Position numbers and translations under genes: made by a program | Assembly (NCBI GenBank): GCA_009667805.1 | Contig: CM019064.1 | Coordinates: 72,910,400-72,974,399 of the forward strand | Length of the DNA: 64,000 bases | Direction: 5' to 3' | Origin: Leptobrachium leishanense | Lineage: Eukaryota > Chordata > Amphibia > Anura > Megophryidae | Notes under the pieces: model-generated | The model's database searches: none | The model's input: only the letters and a program-made list of their open reading frames with translations | Told to the model about the DNA's origin: nothing | Shown here: positions 10,595-22,419 of the stretch, piece by piece | How the letters are laid out: each line of letters starts with the position of its first letter | How positions within the stretch are numbered: the stretch's first letter is position 1

Positions 10595-11270
10595 TAATCT
10601 TTATTATTAATCTATTTATAAAGCACCAGCATATTACGCAGCGCTGTACAATGGGCACAGTATAGACAGGGTTACAATATGTTGACAAACCAGTACAGGA
10701 GGAGACGAGGGCCCTATTCCCATGGGAACTCACAATCTAGAAGGGTTGGGGGTGAATCAGGAGGAGAGGACTGCTAGGTGAGAGTGATGGACTGGTTGCG
10801 TCACTGAGTCGGGTGGTAGGCTTCCCTAAATAGGAGAGTCTTAAGGGAGCGTTTGAAGGAAGGGAAAATAGGGGAAAGTCTGACCGTATGAGGGAGAGTG
10901 TTCCAGAGGATGGAGGCTGCGTGTGAGTAATCATGCAGTCTATCATGGGAAGAGGTGATGCGGGGAGACACTAGTCGCAGGTCACTGTTTGACCTTAGGG
11001 AGCGGGCTGGGTGTATTGGTGATTAGTGAGGACAAGTAGTGAGGAGCTGAATTAGTGAGAGCTTTGTAGATCAGGGTAAGGATTTTGAATTTAATTCTAC
11101 AGTGGATGGGGAGCCAGTGAAAGGACTCACAGAGGGGAGCGGCAGAGACAGAGCGGCGGGTGAGATAGATGAGCCTGGCAGAGGCATTCAGAATGTATTG
11201 TAGGGGGGAGGCGGGAGAGAGGGAGGCCAGATAAGAGATACAAAGTATAGGAAGCATTAATTTATAATTA
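10595..11270 (-). mobile_element. L2/CR1-like LINE 3' end, truncated
   Basis: On the minus strand, 11257-10982 encodes the C-terminal region of a LINE ORF2: ILNASARLIYLTRR, SFHWLPIHCRIKFKI and ALTNSAPHYLSSLI. It continues in other frames with SILWNTLPHTVR and FKRSLKTLLFREA (10930-10800). These are the post-RT motifs of L2/CR1-type elements. The 3' end is GCGCTGCGTAATATGCTGG then TTTATAAATAGA; the same tail occurs at 23472-23518. The 5' part is missing and the frame is broken. Confidence 0.8.
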
Positions 11271-11279
11271 GCAGGTGCA

Positions 11280-12240
11280 GCAGCCAGCGGCTTGGCTGGA
11301 ATAGCAGGGAAGGTGTTGTGATTTATGAGTGGAGCTGGTACTTGAGTGGAGCTAACTTGAAATAGGGCCCATGGTTTTTTCTTAATTCAATTAATGGGCT
11401 CACTAAAGCTCATCCACCAATTTTAAGTGGCAGATCGACTATTTGCTATCCATTTGAGTAGAACAATCTTTATTTCCCTTTCCATTAGCATGCTATCTCT
11501 AATTGCTAATTAGTTCTACCTAATACAGTTCAGTGATGTTCCCAGTCATAGAATTAATGGATTTCCTTCAGGGTCAGGTGAAGCTTTACTTAGATCTGAA
11601 TGTGTATGTATAAATCATTATAAAATGTTCTTTCTGACGTATGAATATTGTGAGAAGCACATATTTTCTCTCCTACGCATATTAAGGAGGTGAGGCTTGG
11701 CTTTCACTTTCTTGCCAATTATTTGGTGTACATTTATTAAATTAAAGCAGTAAAACTAGGGAAATCTCACAGCGACTGTATATAAACATTACATTATATC
11801 AATATATTAAGAGACTATGCTTTTCTGCATGTTAAAAGATTACTGGAAATGAAAATGAAATTTGATAATTTTTAACTCCATGCCTAACAAGAAAAGAATG
11901 TAGCTTATCAATAATTTCCATTTGTGGTACATGGGAAGGGGTTAATGAAGCCAATAAGCACAAACATTGAATAATCCATTTGAAGTTGACGGTATACTTG
12001 ATTTGAATCTGATTTGATTAGTAAATGAGCACATTCAGCATGTTTTGTTTTGAAATTCATAATTCTTGACTCAACCTGTACAGATTCAGCGAAGGGAATA
12101 TGAATGGGAAATTCATTTTAATCACTTTCTAAACTTATTTTCAATATTTCTTCCTTACCCTCTCTACTGCCCCTATTCCAATCCAGCCTCTTTACTAGCA
12201 GCTGGCCTCAGAGTAAAATCGAGGTGTAGAGTATTTGCTC
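11280..12240. other. No recognised feature
   Basis: AT-rich sequence with no coding region, tandem repeat or transposon end that I can support. Confidence 0.4.
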
Positions 12241-12244
12241 CAAT

Positions 12245-12537
12245 ATGTGCTTGCGTTTGGACTCTGCATTTTAAAAAGACCTGAAGCTAGTACATATCAC
12301 CCACTGCCACAGCGCTTGCGTTTGGACTCTGCATTTTAAAAAGACCTGAAGCTAGTACATATCACCCACTGCCACAGCGCTTGCGTTTGGACTCTGCTTT
12401 TTAAAAAGACCTGAAGCTAGTACATATCACCCACTGCCACAGCGCTTGCGTTTGGACTCTGCATTTTAAAAAGACCTGAAGCTAGTACATATCACCCACT
12501 GCCACAGCGCTTGCGTTTGGACTCTGCATTTTAAAAA
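12245..12537. repeat. 65-bp tandem repeat, about 4.5 units
   Basis: The unit runs from CGCTTGCGTTTGGACTCTGC through TTTTAAAAAGACCTGAAGC to CACCCACTGCCACAG. Copies are almost identical (one A/T difference), so the array is recent. A partial unit recurs at 12786-12833 outside the array, followed by short-period CCCT and CATC repeats. Confidence 0.92.
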
Positions 12538-12785
12538 GGTACCAGCGATCAACATGTCATCTGCAATTCTAATCCACAATCTCAACTTTAATCCTACTGT
12601 TAATATTTTATGCTTGCATCTATCTATTAATATTTTGGCTGTTTGTTTTTTGTTTCTTTTCATGTTGAATGTATACTCTGCTTTTTTAAACAAATGCTCT
12701 CAAACGGTTGCCCCTCCCTCCCATGTCGTAAAATATGCTTTCCCTCAACAGACCACATGCCCTAACTCAATGACCTCTTTCTCCT

Positions 12786-12910
12786 ACAGACCTGAAGCTA
12801 GTACATATCACCCACTGCCACAGCGCTTGGACTCTGCTGTCTCTGCTGTCCCTCCCTCCCTCCCTCCCTCCCTCCCCACCCATCCATCCATCCATCCATC
12901 CATCCACCCA
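12786..12910. repeat. Stray 65-bp unit plus (CCCT)n/(CCAT)n microsatellites
   Basis: GACCTGAAGCTAGTACATAT to AGCGCTTGGACTCTGC repeats the adjacent minisatellite unit. It runs into CTGCTGTCTCTGCTGTCC, then CCTC repeats (from about 12848) and CCAT repeats (to about 12905). Confidence 0.85.
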
Positions 12911-12994
12911 CCCAGTGCTGGTTTGAAATTTGTAGCTTACTTTCCAGCTGCTTCCACTTTGCAAATCACCCTAATTAACCCAAGGTGTTAGCCC

Positions 12995-13175
12995 TTCCCA
13001 TGATATGTTAATCTGTATTTTTGTGTTTTGTTTTTAATTTCTTGCATTTTATTACTTTGTATTTCTGTAACTGTAACACTTCAATGTTCTTGAACCCAGG
13101 ACATACTTGAAAACGAGAGAAATCTCAATGTATCCTTCCTGGTAAAATCCTTTGCAAATAAATAAATAAATAAAT
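12995..13175 (+). mobile_element. Rex1-like LINE 3' end, short copy
   Basis: It matches the 3' untranslated part of the LINE at 51581-53964 (complement): GTTAATCTGTAT, TTGCATTTTATTACTTTGTA, CAATGTTCTTGAACCCAGG and AATCTCAATGTATCCTTCC. It ends in (AAAT)n. Only the last 180 bp or so is present, as usual for a 5'-truncated insertion. Confidence 0.85.
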
Positions 13176-13523
13176 TTCATGGAACCCAATATGTCCCTGC
13201 TATGACCTCTGCAGAGCATGCACTAGCAGGAGCCATAAAGGAAGGGATAAGGATGCCAGCAACTATTTGTACTCAGTCTCCCACTATTTGCAGCAAGGAA
13301 GCGATGGACCCACATACCTTCTCCATCGTGTGATGAGAGGTGTTTTGCTCAGAGAAGCTTCGCAACAAAGTTTTTTTTAGATTGATCAATTTAAAGAAAT
13401 AAAAGACACGTTAATAAGATCAGATGACAGTTTATTCAAATAGGACAAGACAATTTAAAGAAACAGTTTGTTTGAATAGGATAATACAAAATAAATATTT
13501 CACCATTTGAATTGCAACACATT

Positions 13524-14284
13524 CAGGGTTATTCAAAGAGAATCAAAGTCACCGCGTGTTCGGTGACTTTTCGTTCTCTTCAATTTGGGCCGATTCGGCA
13601 ATCACATTTCGGCGATCCTGCGGTGTATTCAGCAAGCACCACAGGGCCGTCGAAACACAGGGAAAACACAACGTAAAAGTCACTGCAAAAACCCGCCGAA
13701 TGCTCGCCGAAACCCGCAAAAACATCTGGATTAACTCGCCGAAGACGGCGGAAAAACACGAGCAGGAGTCGATCACACGCAGTGAAGCCGCCGTAAAAAG
13801 CCGACACCGCAGACGATTGCAGTGAATAAATTAGCAAAACAGTTTGCTTGAATGTTTGAAAAGTGAAACGCTGTTTGCAAAGGAACTACTGAGCGAAAAT
13901 GTCTGAAATTTACATATGAGGTCCAAGGAATGATAGTAAAAAGGGCTGTTACAGAAAAAATAAGTAAAGTTAAAAAAAATCAAGAAAAACAAAATCTGAC
14001 TTTTTTGAAAAAAAAATCAAGAAAAATGCTTAAAATATCCAAAAATGGCAGGGCATTTCGGGAACCTTTCACTGCTGGTTTGTGTTCTCTGAATAGCTGA
14101 AGCAGTGCTTTTTTATGGGGATTTCACTGCCCTTGAACAGGCACCGAATGTGCAGGCAATTCGCTAGGATTTCTCGAATTACCTGCTCTCTGGATAGCCG
14201 AATGGCCAAGAAAGGTAACCGAAAGCTGATTTTCAGCGTTCGGTTACCTTTCTCCAGCCATTCGGATCTCTTTGAATAACCCTG
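13524..14284. mobile_element. Harbinger-type MITE, family A
   Basis: The ends are CAGGGTTATTCAAAGAGA and TCTTTGAATAACCCTG, near-perfect inverted repeats. Subterminal segments are also palindromic (GTTCGGTGACTTTTCGTTC on the left; CTGATTTTCAGCGTTCGG on the right). Flanking triplets are ATT and ATA, a 3-bp TSD with one change. 761 bp, with no coding capacity. Confidence 0.85.
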
Positions 14285-14289
14285 ATAGA

Positions 14290-14940
14290 GTAATGATGTT
14301 ACTCCACCAAGCCAGGTGTCAGATAGCATAAAAAGAAAGTTAAACAACGAGTTATTTAGTGCGAATCACCATTTTAACCATTTCATTTACATTTAAAAAT
14401 CAACATTTTAACCATTTCATTACAAGAGGTAAGTATGTTTTTTTTATTGCTTTATTTTGCTCTTTATTTTGCAAAAGAGAAATCACTTAACACTGTGTTC
14501 TGGCAGTCAGTAATTCTTTTGAAAATATAGGCTAGGCTCCAGCATGGAACAGCCTACCATGGAAGAACAGCTCCCCTAATCAGATGTGCAAATTGACACC
14601 TCCTGTACAAAGTATAATAGATGTTAATCTACAGTAAGGAGGCCCCATGAACAAGTCGCAAGCAAGGCTTGCAGCAAGGTCGAGATAGCACCTCCAGCCA
14701 TTAGGGCATTGACTGGAGCTGATATGCATATCGGTTCCAGGCAATTTCTTAATAGCAATAGTGGAATCGGGCACTTGGTGTACCTTGTGCTTAATTACAA
14801 ACACTAATCATTCATCAAAACGTAATTTTAGAATGAATGATTACATCTGAGGATTTGAATACATTATATCCGAACATATAATGAAGGCAGCTTGAAATTA
14901 TGACCTTGAATGCTAATCATATATGGTGCAGAGAATATTG
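14290..14940. other. No recognised feature
   Basis: No coding region or repeat family recognised. A TTAACCCTTTCACT motif at 14941-14954 may be the end of a degraded piggyBac-like element. Confidence 0.35.
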
Positions 14941-15675
14941 TTAACCCTTTCACTCCTAAGTGATTTTTTCCATAAAACCATTGGCAGGAATTTCCCCATA
15001 CAGTGCAATTTCGTGGCAGTTTGGCTATTCACAAAGCTGTCAATTCGCCAAATAGTGGAAAATTGCCAGCGAAATATGATGCAGTTTGCCGCAGATTAGG
15101 GATGAGCCGAACACCCCCCGAGTTCGGTTCGAGCCCAAACCCGAACTTCCCATTTGTTCGGGACCGAACCCAAACCCGAACCCCCATGCAAGTCAATGGG
15201 GCTGAAAATTCGGTTTTTTAGAGTGCCCTCCAAGAGGGCATATATGCTACATATTTGCCATAAAAGGTGTATGGGGGTCCGGGTAGTGCCCTGGGGTACA
15301 GGAAACAAGGACAAAAAGTTTTAAAAAAACGTTTTTAAAGGGACAGTGAGTTTTCCATGAAATAAGGGTGAAAAATTCCTTCAAATATCGTGCCTAGGAG
15401 GTCCCCATAACCTGCCCGTGAAGTGGCGGATTTCTAGGATGTATAGAAACACTTAAAAACAAATAAATGACGTTTCATATGACGGTAAATGCTTTTCCTT
15501 TAATCTATACATAAACAACTGCTTGGGGCGGCAGCCTCTATGAAAAGACATTTTAGGACGCGTAGAAAAAGTTTAGTGTTTTTTTGGGCTAAATTATTGT
15601 GAAACTTATGCAGGCTTTGGATGAAAGTAACAATAGGTGCTTTAAAATTGGGCTTTTAGCGTCGGCAACAGTGCC

Positions 15676-16420
15676 GTCACACCGTAACCCCTCTGAGGAT
15701 ATGAATCTGATACAAGCGTCAATGGCAGTGCACCCAGATATTGTGCCTTTAGTGTCAGGCATGCAAGTACTATCATACAGTAACCCCTCTGTGGTATTGT
15801 GGAAGAGTGCAGGGGTGGACCATGCGGTCCTATATTGAAAAGTGTTTTTTTTTTATCTGTTAATGGGCGTCAGTGCACCCAGATATTGTGCCTTTAATGC
15901 CAGGCCAGCAAGTATCATCATACAGTAACCCCTCTGTGCTATTGTGGAAGAGTGCAGGGGTGAACCTTGCGGTCCTATATTAAAAAGCTATGCATCTGGT
16001 TAAGGCGTCAGTGCACCCAGATATTCTGCCTTAGGTGCAAGACTGCCAGGGCAGCAAGTATCATCATACAGTAACCCCTCTGTGGTATTGTGGAAGAGTG
16101 CAGGGGTGGACCATGTGGTTCTATATTGAAAAGTGTTTTTTTCATCTGTTAATGGGCGTCAGTGCACCCAGATATTGTGCCTTTAATGCCAGGCCATCAA
16201 GTATCATCATACAGTAACCCCTCTGTAGTATTGTGGAAGAGTGCAGGGTTGGACCCTGCGGTTCAAAAAAATAAAATGATATAAATCTGGCACAGGCGTC
16301 AGTGCAGCCAAATATTGTGCCTTTCATGGCAACAAGTGCCTTCACACCGTAACCCTTTTGTGGTATTGTGGAAGAGTTCAGTGCTGGAGGTTTTGTGAAT
16401 GCAGAAGAGGACATCCCCTA
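15676..16420. repeat. Tandem repeats near hAT left end (135-150 bp period)
   Basis: Six degenerate repeats, keyed by GTAACCCCTCTGTGGTATTG at about 15676, 15777, 15921, 16071, 16213 and 16348. Most include GGCGTCAGTGCACCCAGATA. They sit just past the transposase stop codon. Their position suggests a role in transposase binding, as subterminal repeats have in other hAT elements, but this is inference. Confidence 0.85.
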
Positions 16421-16421
16421 T

Positions 16422-19400
16422 CTATTCTATTACTTCAGCATCAGGGGATTGATAGCTGCTGATCCAGGACTGATTCATTTTTATAATTGTCAGCCGGTCT
16501 ACAGAGTCGGTGGACAGACGCACTCTTTTGTCTGTGACAAAACCTCCAGCGGCACTGAACGTCCTTTCGGAAAGCACGCTAGATGAAGGGCAACCTAGTA
16601 GCTGCATAGCATATTGGCTAAGTTCTGGCCAGTGATCCAATCTCAACACCCAGTAAGCCAGTGGATCATCTGCTGGAAAGGTATCCAGGTCTGCCCTTGC
16701 CCCTAGGTAGTCCTGCACCATATGGTGAAGACGCTGGCAATGGGTGCCTACATTTGACATCCTTGGGTGTCGAGGACTAAAAAAATTTAAAAATGCATCA
16801 GTCAAGTGGCCCTGGCCTTCACCGCTTTTTCTCTGATCACCTGCAGCCTCAGAAGCACGTGTGTCAGCACTTGGTAATCTAACAGTGCCTGGAAAGGTGT
16901 TACACAAGTTTCGCTTTAGAGCGTCCTCAAGTTTTGTCATCCTGTGCTCCCTCTGTGTGAGCAGGATGAGCTCTGTAACTTTCCCCTTGTATCGTGGATC
17001 AAGAAGGGTTGCCAACCAGTAATGATCCCTCTCCTTGATAGCACGAATCCTGGGGTCCTTTAGCAGGCTTTGCATCATTAGGGAGCCCATGCAGCGTAGG
17101 TTGGAGGTGGCATTAGCTGCCGCGTCTTCCTGGTCAATGAGGATGACCGTATCGTGCACTTCCTCCTCCCAGCCACGCACAAGCCCTTCTGTTTCTGGGA
17201 ACACAAAACCCTGCCTTGAGGAATCCCCACCTTCAATGCCCCCACTACTTAAATAGTCCTCCTCCTCCTCATCCTCCTCCTGTCTGATCTGAGTAGGACC
17301 CGCTGGAATGCTGTCTGCGGAAAGACTGGTGCCTTGAGAGCTAGGAAAGGCCTCCTCTTCCTCCCACTGCTCTGCCTCTAGAGCCACATCTATAATTCCC
17401 CGCAGACTGTGCTCCAGCAGGAACACTAAAGGAATTGTGTCACTGATGCATGCACTGTCCCTGCTCACCATCCTCGTTGCCTCCTCAAATGGTGACAGTA
17501 CAGTGCATGCATCCTTGATCAGCCACTGCGAGGGGGAAAAAAAACAAGTTGACCTGAACCTGTCCTTGTGCCATACTCACACAGGTACTCGTTGATGGCC
17601 CTCTGCTGCTTGTGCAGACGCTGCAGCATTGCTAATGTCGAGTTCCACCTGGTGGGCATGTCACAGATCAGACGGTTTGTGGGAAGGTGGAATTCTCTTT
17701 GAATTTCTGCCAGGCGAACGCTTGCTGGGAATGACCGACTGAAGTGGCTGCAGACTTTTCTGGCCTGGATGAGAAGCTCTGGCAGCCCTGGGTACTTGGT
17801 TAAGAAACGCTGTACCACCAGATTTAGGACGTGTTCTAGGCATGGTACATGCGTCAATTTACCCTTGCGTAGGGCGGAGAGAAGGTTGCTGCCATTATCG
17901 CAGACTACCATTCCCAGCTCAAGCTGGCATGGTGTTAACCATCTCTGCACCTGCCCCTGCAGAGCTGACAAAATTTCTGACCCGGTGTGGCTCCTGTCCC
18001 CTAAACAAACCAGCTCAAGCACAGTATGGCATCTTTTTGCTTGAGCCATTGCGTAGACCCTGTCAGGCGTCGGTTTAACTGCCACTTCGCCAGAGACAGA
18101 GGAGGAGGAGGAGGAGGAGGAGGTGGTGGTGGTGGAGCAGACAGACCTCATACAAGCAGCTTTCTGGAGGCGTGGTGGATGAACAAGCTCCAGCACAGAG
18201 CCCCGTCTTGGATCATTCCCAGCTGCAATCAGAGTTACCCAGTGTGCCGTGAAGGAAATGTAACGACCCTGTCCATGCTTGCTGGACCACGTGTCTAAAG
18301 TCACATGCACCTTGCTGCTGACTGCCTTTCCCAATGACTGGATAACATTGTCTTCCACGTGCTGGTATAGTGCTGGAATGGCCTTGTGTGAAAAGTAATG
18401 GCGTTTTGGAACCTGCCACTGTGGTACAGCGCATTCAGCAAATTCACGGAAGGGAGCAGAGTCCACCAGCTGGAAAGGCAGCAGCTGCAATGCGAGTAAT
18501 TTTGCTAAGCTGGCATTTAGACGCTGTGCTTGGGGATGGTTGGGACTATATTTTTTCTTTCACTGCAGCAGCTGCGGCAACGTAATCTGACTGCGTAAAT
18601 CTTCAGATACTGGGATGATGTCACATTGTGAGGAAGGATCTGCTTGTACATCCATTACTGTACCATCATCCCTGTCGGTGGAGGTTGTAGGCAATTGCAT
18701 GGCAGGACATACAGTGTGGGTAGAGACAGATGAGGAGGAGGAGGACCTACGCAAAGTTTTGCCCCAACGGGATGTGTGGCACTTGTTCATATGTCGCCTC
18801 AAGCACGTGGTACCCAAGTGTCTGGTGTTTATCCCACGCTTCAGCCTCCTCTGACATAGATTACAAATAGCATCACTGGGGTCTGCTGCACAGTTCTTAA
18901 AGAACTCCCAGACAGCAGATTTCCTGCATGTGTTCTTTGAGACAACAGCGCTCTGCACCGGAGCAGCTCTGACATGTGATGCCTTGGACTGGCTAGTGCT
19001 ACGGTTGATCACAGAGGATGTTGTGCCTCATGTTTGCTGTGCCTCCTCCTCCTCCCCCTCCTCCTCACTTGATTCCTCAGTTCGATCTGGCACCCAGGTG
19101 GAGTCAGTGACCTCATCATCATCAATGTCATCTTCACCCCCTATCTCCTCGTCACTGGAGCCAACTTGGCAGTATGCTACAGCTGCTGGGGCAACATGAG
19201 TGCCAGTTATTTGTGTGTCATCACTGGCACCCCCTTCCTCTAGGTTGATTATACTCCCTTGCTCAACCTCAGAGATTGAATCAGAGCACTGTACTTGCTG
19301 CGCATCCTCAAGCATTGTAGTCAAACAATTCAGCTGACTCCTCCGTGTGGGATAGCGAGGCTACGGCAGGAGTAGCTGTGGACATGGAGGCTGCATTAGA

Positions 19401-19673
19401 TGCTTTGGCAGCTGAGGTGGACTGTAAAGCACTAGAAGCCTGGCTGGCAGAGGACTCGGAGGATGAGAATGGCCTGATTAGCCAATCCACCAAGTCCTCT
19501 GTATGTTGCTGCTGCTTAAGACGGCCAGCACCAGTTAGAAAGGACAAGCGTGCCCCTGCAGAGGATGCACCACGTCCACCACGACCAGAGACACAGCCTC
19601 CCGACACAGGGGCTGCTTGCCCTCTTATCTGTGTCTGGGAGCGTCTGCCTGTCCTTTTTGTTCTTTCAGACAT
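16422..19673 (-). pseudogene. BED-finger hAT transposase, broken
   Basis: A DDE-type hAT transposase reading from about MSERTKRTGRR (19673). Order of parts: basic Ser/Ala-rich N-terminus; acidic stretch (SSDEEIGGEDDIDDDE); BED zinc finger (AVWEFFKN, CNLCQRR, CLRRHMNKCH; about 18880-18750); catalytic core with VTLDTWSS and VVCDNGSNLL; CLEHVLNLVVQRFL; and the C-terminal dimerisation region DPLAYWVLRLDHWPELS and SSVLSERTFSAAGG, ending ...DAEVIE at 16422. Breaks: a frameshift near 19308-19324, TGA at 19028-19030, TGA at 18560-18562, and a frameshift in a T/C run near 17520-17545. The first TGA may be CpG decay of an Arg codon. Apart from these, the catalytic motifs are intact, so loss of function is fairly recent. 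Confidence 0.93.
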
Positions 19674-19795
19674 GGTGAGTGATATATAGATTAATATATA
19701 CAGAACTCTGATTCAACTCTGGTATAAAGATTTAAATAACTCTGGTATAACTCAGTGAGACACACTGATAGCTGGCAGCCAGTGACAAGAGACAT

Positions 19796-20370
19796 ATCAC
19801 CTTAATTCACAAATATTTTAAATAAATTAGTGAGCCCCAAAACACAGCGTGGTACTTTTTGTATGACGAGACACAGATCACCTTAATTCCCAAGTGTTTT
19901 AAAGAAATTAGTGAGCCCCAAAAAAAATTGCTGGCTGTGTGACAAGACACAGAAGATCACCTTAATTCCCAAGTGTTTTAAAGAAATTAGTAAGCCCCAA
20001 AATACAGCGTGGTAGTTTTTGTATGACGAGACACAGATCACCTTAATTCCCAAGTGTTTTAAAGAAATTAGTGAGCCCCAAAATACAGCGTGGTACTTTT
20101 TGTATGACGAGACACAGATCACCTTAATTCACAAGTGTTTTAAAGAAATTAGTGAGCCCCAAAAAAAATTGCTGGTTGTGTGACGACGAGACACCGAAGA
20201 TCACCTTAATTCCCAAGTGTTTTAAAGAAATTAGTGAGCCCCAAAAAGATTTGCTGGCACAGTGACAAGACCCAGAAAATCACCTCAATTCACAAATGTT
20301 TTAAATAAAGTTGTAAACCCCAAAAAAACTTGCTGGCACAGTGACAAGACACACATCACCTAAATTCCCT
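19796..20370. repeat. Tandem repeats near hAT right end (about 80 bp period)
   Basis: About eight units keyed by ATCACCTTAATTC, followed by GTTTTAAAGAAATTAGTGAG and CCCCAAAA, at about 19798, 19877, 19956, 20037, 20117, 20199, 20278 and 20355. Two alternating variants differ after CCCCAAAA (ACAGCGTGGTA versus AATTGCTGGC). They lie upstream of the transposase start, between it and the terminal inverted repeat. Confidence 0.88.
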
Positions 20371-21653
20371 GATATTTGGTCAAAATGAGACCCCCCCAGA
20401 CCCCCCCAGTAGCGTGGCAGACCGGCAGTAACAACACGCACAACTATCTTCTTTGAAATCTCCTCTGAAATGCGTGCAGAATCGGCGCGTTGAAACCTTA
20501 TATAGTGTGCTGCGGGACTTAGCTCTGTGAGCCCATGATTGGGCAAAACTTGCCCAATCTGGACTCTGAGCGGTGATTGGCATAGTGTTCAACCAGTCTT
20601 GCACCAGACTTGTGGTCAGGTGCAAGGCTGTAGCCAATTACGAGCTTCAGGCAGTGGGAAAATGCATTGTGGTCCATTGTGGTCGAACATGCGGCGATCA
20701 CCCGGAAATGTTCGGGGTTCGCGATCCGCCCGAACAGGCTAAGTTCGGGTCGAACCCCGAACCGTCCGAACCCGAACAGCTCATCCCTACTGCAGATAGC
20801 CACAATTCAGCGACCTTCAGCAGCAGTGAAATTGTCCCATAGAGAAGTAATGTTTAATCTATTCAGAGAACACCGAACTGCACCGAAATGTTAGGGAAAT
20901 TTCCAAACTTTCGGCGGTTCATTTCAACAAGTTTAAACAGACAAATTCCATAGGAGTCAACGTATACAAATATTTGTGTGGCACAAATATTTGTCTGCCA
21001 AAACTTGCTGGCACAGTGACAAGACACACATCACCTAAATTCCCTGATATTTGGTCAAAATGAGACCCCCCAGACCCCCACAGTAGCGTGGCAGACCGGC
21101 AGTAACAACACACACAACTATCTTCTTTGAAATCTCCTCTGAAATGCATGCAGAATCGGCGCGTTGAAACCTTATATAGTGTGCTGCGGGACTTAGCTCT
21201 GTGAGCCCATGATTGTGCAAAACTTGCCCAATCTGGACTCTGAGCGGTGATTGGCATAGTGTTCAACCAGTCTTGCACCAGACTTGTGGTCAGGTGCAAG
21301 GCTGTAGCCAATTACGAGCTTCAGGCAGTGGGAAAATGAATTGTGGTCCATTGTGGTCGAACATGCGGTGAACACCCGGAAATGTTCGGGGTTCGCGATC
21401 CGCCCGAACAGGCTAAGTTCGGGTCGAACCCCGAACCGTCCGAACCCGAACAGCTCATCCCTACCGCAGATAGCCACAATTCAGCGACCTTCAGCAGCAG
21501 TGAAATTGTCCCATAGAGAAGTAATGTTTAATCTATTCAGAGAACACCGAACTGAACCGAAATGTTAGGGAAATTTCCAAACTTTCGGCGGTTCATTTCA
21601 ACAAGTTTAAACAGACAAATTCCATAGGAGTCAACATATACAAATATTTGTGT
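20325..21653. repeat. Tandem duplication of hAT right end plus flank
   Basis: 20325-20979 and 20999-21653 are near-identical (about 655 bp). Each begins AAACTTGCTGGCACAGTGAC, contains the hAT right terminus and the host-MITE flank, and ends ACAAATATTTGTGT. A 20-bp filler (GGCACAAATATTTGTCTGCC) lies at the junction and is itself partly inverted-repeat to the neighbouring sequence. The junction is within non-transposon flank, so this is a DNA duplication rather than a second insertion. Confidence 0.92.
20502..20512 (-). promoter_or_regulatory. Candidate TATA box of hAT transposase
   Basis: On the minus strand the sequence CACTATATAAGG lies about 830 bp upstream of the first transposase ATG and inside the right subterminal region. 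It is the best TATA match there and is correctly oriented. It is also present in the duplicated right end (near 21175). The transcription start is not demonstrated. Confidence 0.4.
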
Positions 21654-22419
21654 TTTTATTCATTTTTTTATTCAATAGTTTATCATTTTCATTTGCATCA
21701 AAAAAGCTTTTCTATTTACTTATTATTTAGAATTTATTAGGTACTTTTCTGGATTTTTCTAGGCAAAATTTATGATTCCCAATTTTTTTTTAATGACTTT
21801 TTTTCTTATTCTGTAACAGACCGTTTCATTATTTTTTATAGGACCTTTTTTATTATTTCCATGCATTATCATACATTTTTATAGTTTTTAAACACCTATT
21901 TTAAATAGCAGAGTCAGTTTTTTTTTTCCTGTACGGGGGCTGAATGGCGGCTCTCTTCGGCGGCGTTCAGCGCTCGGCAGTGGCGTTCTGATCGGCTGAT
22001 CCCATTAGGCTCACTTTGGGGACCCTGAAGTAAATACTGAATTAACCGCAGGGTCGGTGAACTGAAATCATCGAAGCACGCCGAACGAGAGAGCACTGAA
22101 ATTTCGGTGCTCTCTGAATAACCCCTAATGTGCTGTGTGCTCCTTTTCTTGCTGGCTGCTTGGCAGTGGCACCTGATGGTACCCTGATATTTGTGTTATT
22201 TAAATAAATTCCGCACAGTGCAAGTCAATAGGTCTTTTGTATGGACATCTGACCCATAAATTCCACTCTAGGCCCAATGGCAAATGCTGTATAGACACTG
22301 GGAGGGGGGGCAGCTTATAACACAAAATATCACACAATGGATGCACACAGTGACACATATAGAGCAAAATATTTTCTTAAATAATCATACAAGAGAAAGG
22401 CAAAGTAAGATATCATCAA

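Larger units (their letters stand above)
15097..20789 (-). mobile_element. BED-type hAT DNA transposon, 5.7 kb
   Basis: The ends are TAGGGATGAGC and GCTCATCCCTA, flanked by 8-bp TSDs CCGCAGAT (15089-15096) and CTGCAGAT (20790-20797), one mismatch. Both subterminal zones are rich in CGAAC/GTTCG motifs. Inside lie a broken minus-strand transposase and tandem repeats near each end. The right end with its flank is duplicated (to 21653), and in that extra copy the TSD is exactly CCGCAGAT. Length, BED finger, 8-bp TSD and C-terminal dimerisation region together identify hAT with confidence. Confidence 0.95.
14985..22125. mobile_element. Harbinger-type MITE, family A, split by hAT
   Basis: The left fragment (about 14985-15096) has TTTGGCTATTCACAAAGC and GAAAATTGCCAGCGAAA, as in the copy at 8.6 kb. 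The right fragment resumes after the hAT element with CAGTGAAATTGTCCCATAGAG and ends CTCTCTGAATAACCCC at 22125. The hAT element and a local duplication separate the halves. The extreme left end is not clearly present. Coordinates cover the whole interrupted locus. Confidence 0.7.

Noticed and set aside
12554..12991. 145-residue ORF overlapping the CCCT/CCAT microsatellites
   Set aside because: Low-complexity translation of a tandem repeat next to a LINE 3' end; the initial hydrophobic part has no recognisable family.
17516..17590. Small intron in the hAT transposase (GTGAGT donor, polypyrimidine tract and CAG acceptor)
   Set aside because: The predicted intron would be only about 55 nt, and joining at the good donor gives the wrong frame downstream. 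A frameshift in the T/C run is simpler.
16422..19673. Domesticated ZBED-type host gene
   Set aside because: It lies between intact hAT ends with an 8-bp TSD and has two stops and two frameshifts, so it is a decaying transposon gene.
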